Part shown: positions 42,306 to 50,133 of the stretch, piece by piece | Layout of the letters: every line of letters begins with the position of its first letter | Numbering within the stretch: position 1 is the first letter of the stretch | Source: Sneathiella chinensis | Lineage (GTDB): Bacteria > Pseudomonadota > Alphaproteobacteria > Sneathiellales > Sneathiellaceae | Reading direction: 5' to 3' | DNA length: 64,000 nucleotides | Assembly: GCF_012720115.1 (NCBI RefSeq) | Contig: NZ_VNWN01000004.1 | Coordinates: forward strand, 496,001 to 560,000 | Program-made: the position numbers and the translations under genes | The notes under the pieces: generated by a model | The model's input: the letters and a program-made list of their open reading frames with translations, nothing else | Database searches by the model: none | Told to the model about the DNA's origin: nothing

Positions 42306-44003
42306 ATGACCCGTCATCTTATTACGTCCGCTTTGCCTTACATCAATGGTGTCAAGCATCTGGGTAATCTTGTCGGATCCATGTTGCCTTCCGATCTGTA
42401 TGCCCGTTTTCTGCGGGCGCGGGGCGAAGAGGTTCTGTTGATCTGTGCGACGGACGAACACGGCACCCCGGCAGAGCTGGCAGCGCGGGCCGCAGACCAG
42501 ACCGTAGAGCAGTTCTGTGCCGAACAGCATGAGGTTCAGGCCCGGCTTGGCGAGGCGTTTAACCTGTCGTTCGATTATTTCGGCCGGTCTTCCTCGCAGC
42601 AGAACCACGAACTGACCCAGCATTTCGGCAACAAGCTGTTTGAAAACGGCTTTATTGAAGAGCGCGTGACGAAGCAGGTTTTCTCTGTGGATGATGACCG
42701 CTTCCTGCCGGACCGGTATGTGGAGGGAACCTGCCCCCACTGCGGATATGACAAGGCCCGGGGCGACCAGTGTGAAAGCTGTACCCGTCTTCTTGATCCA
42801 ACGGATCTGGTCGAGCCGCGTTCCGCCGTTTCCGGCAGCACCAATCTGGAAGTCCGGGAAAGCCGGCATCTGTTCCTGCTGCAATCAAAACTGTCCGATG
42901 AAATTCGCGCCTGGGTGAATACGCACCCGGACTGGCCGGTTCTGGTGTCCTCCATCGCCCTCAAGTGGCTGGACGAGGGGCTGCATGACCGGGGGATCAC
43001 CCGCGATTTGAAGTGGGGCGTCCCCGTTGGCCGCGAAGGCATGGAAGACAAGGTTTATTATGTCTGGTTCGATGCGCCGATCGAATATATCGCCGCCACC
43101 AAGGAATGGGCAGACAAGGACCCTGAAAACCGGGACTGGAAGTCATGGTGGTACGAGGCCGAGGATGTGCGCTACACGGAATTCATGGCCAAGGACAATA
43201 TCCCGTTCCATACAGTGACCTTCCCGGGCACGATTCTGGGCAGCCGCGAGCCGTGGAAGATGGTGGACTATATCAAGGGCTTCAACTGGCTGAACTATTA
43301 CGGGGGTAAATTCTCCACCAGTCAGAAGCGCGGTATCTTCATGTCCGATGCCATCGAGATGCTGCCTGCGGACTACTGGCGCTATTATCTGCTGGCCAAC
43401 GCCCCGGAATCATCTGACAGCAGCTTTACCTGGGACGGGTTCGCCGGAACCGTGAACAAGGACCTGGCGGATACCCTTGGCAACTTTGTAAACCGCATCC
43501 TGAAATTCTGTTCTTCCAAGTTCGGGTCCGCCCTGCCGGAAGGCGGCGAGATTGGCGAGCGGGAAAAAGAACTTGCCGCGACCCTTGCCAAGCGGATTGA
43601 GGCCTATAACACCCATATGAGCGAGTTGCAGATCCGTAAGGCCATGCAGGAGCTGCGCGCTATCTGGGTTATGGGCAACGAATATCTGACGGAAGCAGCC
43701 CCGTGGACGGCCTTCAAGACCGACCCGGATGCGGCCGCCGCCAGCTTGCGCATTGCCATCAACCTGATCCGGGTGTTTGCCATCCTTGGTGCGCCGGTTA
43801 TCCCGGACGCGTCTTCCCGCCTTTCCGAGGCGCTGGGCCTTGGTCTGACAGATCGGGACTGGATCGAAGGCGATATGATGGATGTCTTGCAGACCCTGAA
43901 GCCGGGCCACGAATTTACGGTGCCCGATGTTTTGTTCCGTAAGATCAGTGATGAAGAAATTGCGGAATGGGAAAGCCGGTTTGGCGGAAGCGATGCCGAA
44001 TAA
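42306..44003 (+). CDS. metG: Methionyl-tRNA synthetase
   Basis: Charges tRNA-Met with methionine. The 565-residue protein has the class I HIGH-type motif as HLGN (18-21), a zinc knuckle with CPHC and CESC (about 142-160), the methionine pocket [11 protein letters not shown] and the KMSKS motif as KFSTS (335-339). A C-terminal anticodon-binding region (about 400-540; [25 protein letters not shown]) follows. No EMAP/Arc1p-like tail is present. The zinc knuckle and KFSTS put it with the E. coli/archaeal-type enzymes, not the short zinc-less type I remember from most alphaproteobacteria. Monocistronic, with its own terminator. Confidence 0.95.
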   Translation: MTRHLITSALPYINGVKHLGNLVGSMLPSDLYARFLRARGEEVLLICATDEHGTPAELAARAADQTVEQFCAEQHEVQARLGEAFNLSFDYFGRSSSQQNHELTQHFGNKLFENGFIEERVTKQVFSVDDDRFLPDRYVEGTCPHCGYDKARGDQCESCTRLLDPTDLVEPRSAVSGSTNLEVRESRHLFLLQSKLSDEIRAWVNTHPDWPVLVSSIALKWLDEGLHDRGITRDLKWGVPVGREGMEDKVYYVWFDAPIEYIAATKEWADKDPENRDWKSWWYEAEDVRYTEFMAKDNIPFHTVTFPGTILGSREPWKMVDYIKGFNWLNYYGGKFSTSQKRGIFMSDAIEMLPADYWRYYLLANAPESSDSSFTWDGFAGTVNKDLADTLGNFVNRILKFCSSKFGSALPEGGEIGEREKELAATLAKRIEAYNTHMSELQIRKAMQELRAIWVMGNEYLTEAAPWTAFKTDPDAAAASLRIAINLIRVFAILGAPVIPDASSRLSEALGLGLTDRDWIEGDMMDVLQTLKPGHEFTVPDVLFRKISDEEIAEWESRFGGSDAE

Positions 44004-44036
44004 GCTGCAATAAACGGTTTTTCCAGCAATGGAATG

Positions 44037-44068
44037 GAAGGGGGCTTGACGGTGGTTAAGCCCCCTTC
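44037..44068 (+). terminator. metG terminator
   Basis: GAAGGGGGCTT (44037-44047) pairs with AAGCCCCCTTC (44058-44068), an 11-bp stem, followed by GTCGTTTT. Confidence 0.75.
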
Positions 44069-44201
44069 GTCGTTTTCAGGGGAGAGAGGCAGGTCAGGCG
44101 ACCGGGGCAATTGTTAATGTTCTGGAATAAAATTGTGAAATTTCAGCAAGGGGCGACAGGCATCGCGAGTGATTTTCAACAATGAAGCGCCTGATTTCGG
44201 G

Positions 44202-44228
44202 AAAACCAGAAAGTGAGTCTGGTTTTTT
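44202..44228 (+). terminator. Orphan intrinsic terminator before the tad locus
   Basis: AAAACCAGA (44202-44210) pairs with TCTGGTTTT (44218-44226) around AAGTGAG, followed by more T. It lies about 130 bases after the metG terminator, with no gene in between, so it either ends an unseen small RNA or backs up the metG terminator. Confidence 0.65.
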
Positions 44229-44497
44229 ATTTAAGTAAATATTTTCCTCTTTCATTAAAAGTAATTAAGTTTTGATTTTAAGTGTAGTTGTTTATTGTCG
44301 TTTTTAAGTAGAGTTATACTCATTTGCAGTTTTTATGTTTTGTTTTTAAGTAAAAAAAATAATTTAAATAAATAATGTATTTATTATTATTTGTTTCGTA
44401 AATTTTTACCAAATAATTAATTAATAATTTACCTCAAAAAACGCACCCCGTTTAACTATTGATTAATTATTTGATGTCAAATTCCTAATCAAGGCGC
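44222..44497. promoter_or_regulatory. AT-rich tract with repeated TTTAAGTA motifs
   Basis: Composition falls far below the window average here, with long A and T runs. The motif TTTAAGTA or TTTAAGTG occurs at 44230-44237, 44277-44284, 44303-44310 and 44345-44352, always on the same strand. The tract lies upstream of the first pilin gene. Such regions are often bound by nucleoid proteins that silence surface-structure genes, in alphaproteobacteria for example MucR/Ros-type proteins. Confidence 0.55.
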
Positions 44498-44663
44498 GAG
44501 GCAAGGCGAAAACTTGGAAAGCGCTTTACGAAGATAAAGGGCTTTTCGAGGGGCTGCATGACGCACGCTAAGAAAGTCTGAACAAGGGGGAGAGATCCTC
44601 CGTTTCAAAAAGCCAAGTTTGAAATTCAGGATGACCGTCCTGTAGCTTGTTAGGAGAATGACT

Positions 44664-44909
44664 ATGCTGAAATTGTTCCGTTCATTTGCAAAAGACGAAT
44701 CTGGTGCCACAGCGATCGAGTATGGCCTGATTGCCGCTCTGGTTGCTCTGGTTGGTGTTGTCGGCTTTACCGCCCTCGGCGACACAATCCTTGAATCTTT
44801 CGGTGAAATCGCCAGCACACTCTGTGAAGGTGCCGGGGGTACTTATACTGCTGCTGCCGCAGCGACTGCTGATGCAGAGGCAACGGCTGCCGACTGTTCA
44901 TTCAGCTAA
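44664..44909 (+). CDS. Flp family type IVb pilin (first copy)
   Basis: An 81-residue prepilin. A short positive leader (MLKLFRSFAKDESG) is followed by the Flp signature ATAIEYGLIAALVALVGVVG; cleavage is expected before ATAIEY, by the CpaA peptidase encoded nearby. The mature protein has an unusual C-terminal extension that is Ala/Thr-rich and holds two Cys (CEGAGGTYT and a final DCSFS). I start it at ATG 44664 because AGGAG lies seven bases upstream; the ATG at 44658 is too close. A strong terminator follows, so this pilin may be made in excess over the assembly proteins. Confidence 0.93.
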   Translation: MLKLFRSFAKDESGATAIEYGLIAALVALVGVVGFTALGDTILESFGEIASTLCEGAGGTYTAAAAATADAEATAADCSFS

Positions 44910-44917
44910 TGAATGCG

Positions 44918-44952
44918 GGGGCTGCGCTGGCAACAGCGCAGCCCCGTTTTTT
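44918..44952 (+). terminator. Strong terminator between the two pilin genes
   Basis: GGGGCTGCGCTG (44918-44929) pairs perfectly with CAGCGCAGCCCC (44934-44945) around a GCAA tetraloop, followed by GTTTTTT. Partial read-through would feed the downstream cpa genes. Confidence 0.9.
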
Positions 44953-44992
44953 CAGGGGCATGCCCTGTTTTTTTGTCTGAGGGGAGGGTGTC

Positions 44993-45214
44993 GTGGATTT
45001 TCGGAAACGTCTCAAGGCCAATGAAGCCGGCGCAACCGCCATCGAATATGCCCTCATTGCCGCCCTTATTGCCGTGGCCGGGGTTGTGGCCTTCACGGCG
45101 ACCGGCACGACCATCAACGAATCCTTTATTAACATTACCGATGGTTTCTGTGCGGCGGTTGGTGGTACCTTCTCTACGGATGAGGGTGGCACCGGAAGTT
45201 GCACTTTCTCGTGA
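44993..45214 (+). CDS. Flp family type IVb pilin (second copy)
   Basis: A 73-residue prepilin starting at GTG 44993 with GGGGAGGG upstream. Leader MDFRKRLKANEAG precedes ATAIEYALIAALIAVAGVV, the Flp motif, with cleavage expected before ATAIEY. The C-terminal part repeats the layout of the first copy: CAAVGGTFS and a final SCTFS, that is C-x3-GGT-[FY]-[ST] followed by C-[ST]-F-S. The two copies differ elsewhere, so they are paralogues, not a recent duplication. It may be a second major or a minor pilin. Confidence 0.93.
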   Translation: MDFRKRLKANEAGATAIEYALIAALIAVAGVVAFTATGTTINESFINITDGFCAAVGGTFSTDEGGTGSCTFS

Positions 45215-45288
45215 TCTTCGGAACAGCGGCGCAGATATTGTTTCCGAGAGATGAGCTCCGATAAAGGGATAGCCCCTAAAGGAAAGAT

Positions 45289-45804
45289 ATGTGGGTACAG
45301 ACTGTTTATAATCTCACCATCCTTATTGCCGCCTGTCTGGTTCTGTATGCGGCTTTCTCGGACTTCAAGGCTTTCCATATCTCAAATTATATCAGCATTG
45401 CGCTGGTTGCCCTTTATCCCGTGGCGGTTCTGACCGCGCCGGTTGATGTGAACTGGGTTGCCGGGCTTTCTGTTGGGGCGGGGGCGTTTGTCCTTGGTTT
45501 CGGGCTTTTCGCGCTGGGGCTATTTGGCGGCGGCGATGTCAAACTGATCTCTGCGCTTTGTCTTTGGGCGGGGATTGATCACCTGTTTTCGTTTCTGATC
45601 TATATGGCCTTGGCGGGCGGATTGCTGGTGGTTTTTGTGCTGGGGCGGGAGGCGTTTCGGAAATCTGATGAGGCTTCTGGCACACGCGGCGGGCTTCGGG
45701 CCGCTTTGCGGGCGCGGGCGCCGGTTCCCTACGGTGTTGCCATCGCGCTGGGTGGTCTGAAAGTGTTTTATTCCTACGCCTATATTAGTGGAATTGATTT
45801 TTAA
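45289..45804 (+). CDS. cpaA: Prepilin peptidase CpaA (TadV)
   Basis: A 171-residue inner-membrane A24-type aspartic peptidase that cleaves the Flp prepilin leaders. About five or six membrane segments are predicted. The two catalytic aspartates lie in SDFKAFHISN and in the GGGDVKL motif. It is the short form without the methylase domain of PilD. It follows the second pilin by 74 bases and precedes cpaB. Confidence 0.92.
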   Translation: MWVQTVYNLTILIAACLVLYAAFSDFKAFHISNYISIALVALYPVAVLTAPVDVNWVAGLSVGAGAFVLGFGLFALGLFGGGDVKLISALCLWAGIDHLFSFLIYMALAGGLLVVFVLGREAFRKSDEASGTRGGLRAALRARAPVPYGVAIALGGLKVFYSYAYISGIDF

Positions 45805-45828
45805 TTTCCCGGTTTAACAGGAAATTAA
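45801..45828. repeat. Inverted repeat between cpaA and cpaB
   Basis: TTAATTTCC (45801-45809) and GGAAATTAA (45820-45828) are exact complements ten bases apart, overlapping the cpaA stop codon. No T-run follows, so it may be an operator or an RNA-processing structure. Confidence 0.35.
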
Positions 45829-45878
45829 GCAGTCCCGCGATAGATTTTCTTCCAATCGAAATATCTGGAATTGTTACT

Positions 45879-46772
45879 ATGGCTCGCAAAATCATTCTTG
45901 TCGTATTCGCGTTGCTGATTGCCGGAACAACCATATGGTTCGTTCGCAATTGGGCCGGAAGTCAGACACAACCGGTTGTCGCCAGCCCGGTCGCCGAGGT
46001 TGTTCAGAAGAAAGAGGAACCCAAGGTCAAGATTCTGGTTGCCGCACGGGATTTGCCCGCGGGGACGCTGGTCCGCGAAGAGCATCTTACCTGGCAGGTC
46101 TGGCCCAAGGCGGATGATCTGCAAGAGCGATATGTGGTTGAAAATGTCCGGCCGATGAATGAGTTTTTTGGAACCGTGGTCCGGCGGGGTATCACAACCG
46201 GCGAGCCAATCACCGACAGCCGCACCGTCCGGCCCGGCCAAAGCGGCTTTCTGGCTGCGGTTCTCAGCCCCGGAAGTCGGGCCATTTCCATTGATATTGA
46301 CGCAACATCGGGGATTGCCGGTTTCATCTTTCCGGGGGACCGGGTTGATGTTGTCCTGACCCACAGCGTGACCCGGGGCGCGGAAGGGGGCGAGGGGAGT
46401 ACGCGCCATGCCAGCGAAACCGTTCTGACAGATGTGCGCGTGGTTGCCATGGACCAGTCCACCAACGACCAGAACCAGCAGGCCGCCGTGCGCCGGATTG
46501 CCACCCTTGAAGTGTCTCCGAAAGAGGTGGAGATCATTTCCGTTGCCCGCGAAATTGGCCGTTTGTCCCTGTCCCTCAGAAGTATCGCCAGAACCGAGGA
46601 TGAAGAAAAATCCGAGGGTCAACCGGTGACCCTGACCGAAGAGCGGGGCCGGGGATACACATGGGATAGTGAAGCCAGTGCCCTGATTTCTGCACCGCGC
46701 CGTTCCGGCGGTACAGGTAAAACCGTTGTCGTGGTTCGCGCAGGAGCTGCGGACAAAAAGTCCTTCGATTAG
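45879..46772 (+). CDS. cpaB: Pilus assembly protein CpaB (RcpC)
   Basis: A 297-residue periplasmic Tad pilus protein with one N-terminal membrane segment (about 4-24). An SAF domain (about 48-115) has KILVAARDLPAGTLVREEHLTWQ and RRGITTGEPITDSRTVRPG; a RcpC/CpaB domain follows with AVLSPGSRAISIDIDATSGIAGFIFPGDRVDVVLTH. Members are thought to link the inner-membrane assembly to the secretin. No strong ribosome-binding site precedes ATG 45879. The C-terminal tail is Arg/Gly-rich. Confidence 0.93.
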   Translation: MARKIILVVFALLIAGTTIWFVRNWAGSQTQPVVASPVAEVVQKKEEPKVKILVAARDLPAGTLVREEHLTWQVWPKADDLQERYVVENVRPMNEFFGTVVRRGITTGEPITDSRTVRPGQSGFLAAVLSPGSRAISIDIDATSGIAGFIFPGDRVDVVLTHSVTRGAEGGEGSTRHASETVLTDVRVVAMDQSTNDQNQQAAVRRIATLEVSPKEVEIISVAREIGRLSLSLRSIARTEDEEKSEGQPVTLTEERGRGYTWDSEASALISAPRRSGGTGKTVVVVRAGAADKKSFD

Positions 46773-46785
46773 GAGTATGGGAAAT

Positions 46786-48198
46786 ATGTCCAAGTTTCTG
46801 TCAAATCTGGCTGTTGCGGGCCTGATCTTCGCCTTCGCGGCCTTCCTGCCGAAATCCGCGGAACTGGCCGAAGTGATCAATGATGCGGGGGATCCGCTGC
46901 AACTGACCGTTGCCAACGGAAAGCTGATCAAGCTGGACCGTCCGGCCGCATCGGTTTTTGTGGGGAATGCGGACCTTGCCGACGTGCAGGTGCAGTCACC
47001 GACGATTATCTATGTGTTTGCGAAAACGACAGGCAAGACCAACCTGTTCGCGCTGGACAACAAGGGCAAGGTCTTGATGAATTCCCCGGTCCATATTTCC
47101 CATGATGTGGAATCTTTGGGGGCGGCCCTGAAGGATCTTGATCCCACTGGCGGATTGAAGGCCGTTTCCATGCAGACCGGGATTGTGCTGACAGGCCGGG
47201 CCGCAACACCGGATGTGGCCGAGGATGCCCGCCGCCTTGCAAGCCTGTATGCGGGGGACGGTAACGTCTTCAACCGGATTGTTGTCGAAGGGTCCATGCA
47301 GGTGAACCTGCGGGTGCAGGTGGCCGAGGTGGCGCGTTCTGTGACCAAGCAGTTGGGCGTCAACTGGGAAAATATCGCCACACCCGGAAAATTCCTGTTT
47401 GGTCTTGGTACAGGGCGGGATCTGGTTCAGGGAACCAATATCCTGCGGAGTGGCAACCAGTCAGCTCTGGCCCTTGGGTTTACGGACGGGACAACCAGTG
47501 TTTCATCGGTGATTGACGCGCTTGAGGAAGAAGGCCTGATCACGGTTCTTGCCGAACCCAACCTGACCGCCCTGTCCGGCGAATCAGCCAGTTTCCTTGC
47601 GGGCGGCGAATTCCCCATTCCGGTGCCGCAGGATGACGGGGTGATTTCCGTTGCCTATAAGGAATTTGGTGTTTCCCTTGATTTCACGCCCAACATTGTG
47701 GGGAACCGGCGCATCAACCTGAAAGTGCGCCCTGAGGTTAGCCAGTTGTCATCCCAGTCCGCGTTGAATGTGGGCGGCGTGTTCGTTCAATCCCTAATTA
47801 CCCGGCGGGCGGAAACCACGGTGGAGCTTGCCAGTGGTCAGAGCTTTGTTCTGGGCGGCCTGCTGAACAGTGATCAGGACAATAACGTCACCAAGACACC
47901 CTTGCTGGGGGATCTTCCCATCATTGGCAGCCTGTTCCGCTCTACCGCGTTCCAGCGGAATGAAACGGAACTGGTGATCATTGTGACCCCGTATCTGGTC
48001 GAGCCGGTCAGTTCCCGCATTGCCCTGCCAACAGACGGCTATATCCCGCCGAACAGCAATGACAGCTACGTCAAGGGTGAACTGTTCAAACCGACAGCAG
48101 AGGCCCCGAAACAATCATCCGGAACACCGGCCCCGGCAACCGCGCTGGCAGGCCCGGAAGTCAAACTCGTCGGTCCCGCCGGCTTTATTATGGAGTGA
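46786..48198 (+). CDS. cpaC: Secretin CpaC (RcpA)
   Basis: Outer-membrane secretin of the Tad system, 470 residues. A signal peptide (about 1-28; ends KSAELAEV) precedes an N-terminal pilus-formation domain (about 40-115; LKLDRPAASVFVGNADLADVQV-type strand), a BON-like region, and the secretin domain (about 220-410) with LTALSGESASFLAGGEFPIPVP and SLDFTPNIVGNRRINLKVRPE. The C-terminal segment (about 430-470) is Pro/Ala-rich. I place the start at ATG 46786, ten bases after AGGAG; an ATG at 46777 is too close to it. Confidence 0.94.
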   Translation: MSKFLSNLAVAGLIFAFAAFLPKSAELAEVINDAGDPLQLTVANGKLIKLDRPAASVFVGNADLADVQVQSPTIIYVFAKTTGKTNLFALDNKGKVLMNSPVHISHDVESLGAALKDLDPTGGLKAVSMQTGIVLTGRAATPDVAEDARRLASLYAGDGNVFNRIVVEGSMQVNLRVQVAEVARSVTKQLGVNWENIATPGKFLFGLGTGRDLVQGTNILRSGNQSALALGFTDGTTSVSSVIDALEEEGLITVLAEPNLTALSGESASFLAGGEFPIPVPQDDGVISVAYKEFGVSLDFTPNIVGNRRINLKVRPEVSQLSSQSALNVGGVFVQSLITRRAETTVELASGQSFVLGGLLNSDQDNNVTKTPLLGDLPIIGSLFRSTAFQRNETELVIIVTPYLVEPVSSRIALPTDGYIPPNSNDSYVKGELFKPTAEAPKQSSGTPAPATALAGPEVKLVGPAGFIME

Positions 48199-48202
48199 CG
48201 CA

Positions 48203-48874
48203 ATGACGATGGTAATTTCGAACACGCGCCTGAAACAGGCCGGTATGGGGCTTCTTTTGGCCCTGACAGCGGCGGCCTGTGCGCCCATCGATCCGGAAAC
48301 CGGCACCTTCGTCCAGACGGCATCGCCGGAAAATGCGACGCTGCAAAAGCAGATCAGCGTGGAAAAGGTGACACCGATCCTCAAGGTTTCCTTTGACCGG
48401 GGACGGGCGGACCTCTCGGACCTTGAAAAGGGAAGAATTCTGGATTTCGCGGTGGCGCAAAAGGCCCGCTATCGGGATGTGTTTCTTCTGGAATTGCCGC
48501 CGTTTAATGATGCTGCGGGCCTGAACGAGAAGCGGTTCGGCTCCATTGGCGGCTTTCTGGAAAATCAGGGCTTTCGCGTGGAGCCAAAAATCGTGAACGA
48601 AGCGGTTGGGGACGGCCTCCGCATTTACCGGGAACAGTATGTTGCAACTGTCAGTGATGAAAGCTGCAACAAGGGCTGGACCCGCCCGGCGGGCCTCAAC
48701 TACGAAAACCTGCCGTTGCCCCATGTGGGATGTTCGACCGCCTCTGGATTGGTGCAGATGATTTCCAATCCCAAAGACCTTGTCGATCCTGCCCCCATGG
48801 GTGGATATGACGGTGAGCGGGCCGCAGCCGCGATCAAGGCCTATCGCAGCACTGGCGCGGATTCCGGCAGTTAA
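48203..48874 (+). CDS. cpaD: Pilus biogenesis lipoprotein CpaD
   Basis: A 223-residue CpaD-family protein of the Tad pilus. The signal sequence ends in LTAAACAP, a probable lipobox. The rest has FDRGRADLSDLEKGRILDFA and the family C-terminus with CNKGWTRPAGLNYENLPLPHVGCSTASGL, including conserved Cys. It is thought to act in the outer membrane or periplasm near the secretin. ATG 48203 has GGAG seven bases upstream and overlaps no other gene; cpaC ends four bases before. Confidence 0.92.
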   Translation: MTMVISNTRLKQAGMGLLLALTAAACAPIDPETGTFVQTASPENATLQKQISVEKVTPILKVSFDRGRADLSDLEKGRILDFAVAQKARYRDVFLLELPPFNDAAGLNEKRFGSIGGFLENQGFRVEPKIVNEAVGDGLRIYREQYVATVSDESCNKGWTRPAGLNYENLPLPHVGCSTASGLVQMISNPKDLVDPAPMGGYDGERAAAAIKAYRSTGADSGS

Positions 48875-48891
48875 TCGGAGAGAGATTTAGC

Positions 48892-50133
48892 ATGGCAAGC
48901 GTAGCACCCAATCTCGGTACTCTTTTTGGAACGCAGGTTCATGAGGAATTCATGGCCTTTGTGGATGACGAGCATAGTCTGGGCATTTGCCGGGAGGCTG
49001 CCACCGGAAATGACTGGTCGGAAGACTGTATTCAGGATGGCGGCATCGGCGAGGCCGTTCAGCGGATCGAGCCGGGCAACGCGCCAAAGACCGTGATGGC
49101 GGATATCAGTCGCAGTCTGGACCCTGAAGGGGATATCACCCGCCTGATCCGTAAATTGGGACCGTCCGGGAACCTGATTGTGATCGGGGCCTCCAATGAT
49201 GTGCAGGTGTTTCGCCGGATGATCGCGCTTGGGGCGTGTGACTATATCGTCAAGCCGCTTACCGTGGATGTGGTGCAGGACGCCATTCTCAGTATCGACA
49301 AGCAGGCACAGGCCCGCCAGACCGCCCAAAGCGGTCGCCTGACCGTCATCATCGGGGTGCGCGGCGGTGTCGGGGCCTCTACGCTGGCCACCAACCTTGC
49401 CTGGATCATGGCGAACGAGGAAAAACTGGGCACGGCCCTGATCGATCTTGATCTTCATTTCGGGACCTCGACCCTGTCGCTGGATATTGAAAGCGGCGGC
49501 GGCTTCCGCGAGGCGCTGGAAAACCCGCATCGTCTGGACAAGCTGTTTCTGGACAGCGCCATCACCAAGGCGGGGGAACGTCTGGCCGTTCTCGGGACGG
49601 AAGAGCCGATTGAGGAATTCGTTGATCTGCACCCGGAGTCGGTCGATACCCTGATCGGCGAGATCAGTCAGGATTACAATCAGGTGCTGATTGACCTGCC
49701 CCGGCATCTGTTGCCAACACAGGGGGCGCTGCTTGCGGCGGCGGATACGGTTGTGCTGGTGTCGGATCAGACGCTGGCGGGCATTCGCGATATTAACCGG
49801 ATCACGCAGGCCATGACATCCCTGTCCACAAAAGGGCGCATCTTGCGGATTGTCTCTCGGGTCGGCAGCGAGCGCGTCGCCCAGGTTTCCAAGTCCGATT
49901 TTGATCGGGCGCTGAGCGACCATGTGGATTATTACGTCCCGGAAGATGGGAAAACCCTGTCTGTGTGCGCCAATGTGGGCAAGGCCATCGCCGCCGAGGC
50001 CCCGCGCGCGCCCATTACCAAGGCCTTGCGCGATATCGCAGCGGATATTTCCGATTATGAAAAGCCAAAGAAGCAAAGTTTTCTTGGCAAGATCGTTGGT
50101 TCCGGCAAAAAGAAAAAAGGCACTAAGGCGTGA
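48892..50133 (+). CDS. cpaE: Pilus assembly ATPase-like protein CpaE (TadZ)
   Basis: A 413-residue MinD/ParA-fold protein thought to position the Tad pilus machinery at a pole or site on the membrane. An N-terminal receiver-like domain (about 20-135) lacks a clear phosphorylation site. The ATPase domain (about 145-395) has a deviant Walker A, GVRGGVGASTLATNLA, with Ala in place of the second Lys, as in other CpaE proteins. A lysine-rich tail (about 395-413) could bind membrane or partner proteins. It overlaps the cpaF start by four bases. Confidence 0.92.
   Translation: MASVAPNLGTLFGTQVHEEFMAFVDDEHSLGICREAATGNDWSEDCIQDGGIGEAVQRIEPGNAPKTVMADISRSLDPEGDITRLIRKLGPSGNLIVIGASNDVQVFRRMIALGACDYIVKPLTVDVVQDAILSIDKQAQARQTAQSGRLTVIIGVRGGVGASTLATNLAWIMANEEKLGTALIDLDLHFGTSTLSLDIESGGGFREALENPHRLDKLFLDSAITKAGERLAVLGTEEPIEEFVDLHPESVDTLIGEISQDYNQVLIDLPRHLLPTQGALLAAADTVVLVSDQTLAGIRDINRITQAMTSLSTKGRILRIVSRVGSERVAQVSKSDFDRALSDHVDYYVPEDGKTLSVCANVGKAIAAEAPRAPITKALRDIAADISDYEKPKKQSFLGKIVGSGKKKKGTKA

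Larger units (their letters stand above)
44004..44663. other. Long AT-rich intergenic region before the tad locus
   Basis: These 660 bases hold the metG terminator, an orphan terminator at 44202-44228, an extremely AT-rich tract (44222-44497) with repeated TTTAAGTA motifs, and the leader of the first pilin gene. No protein gene is supported; frames on the minus strand are chance openings. Confidence 0.7.
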
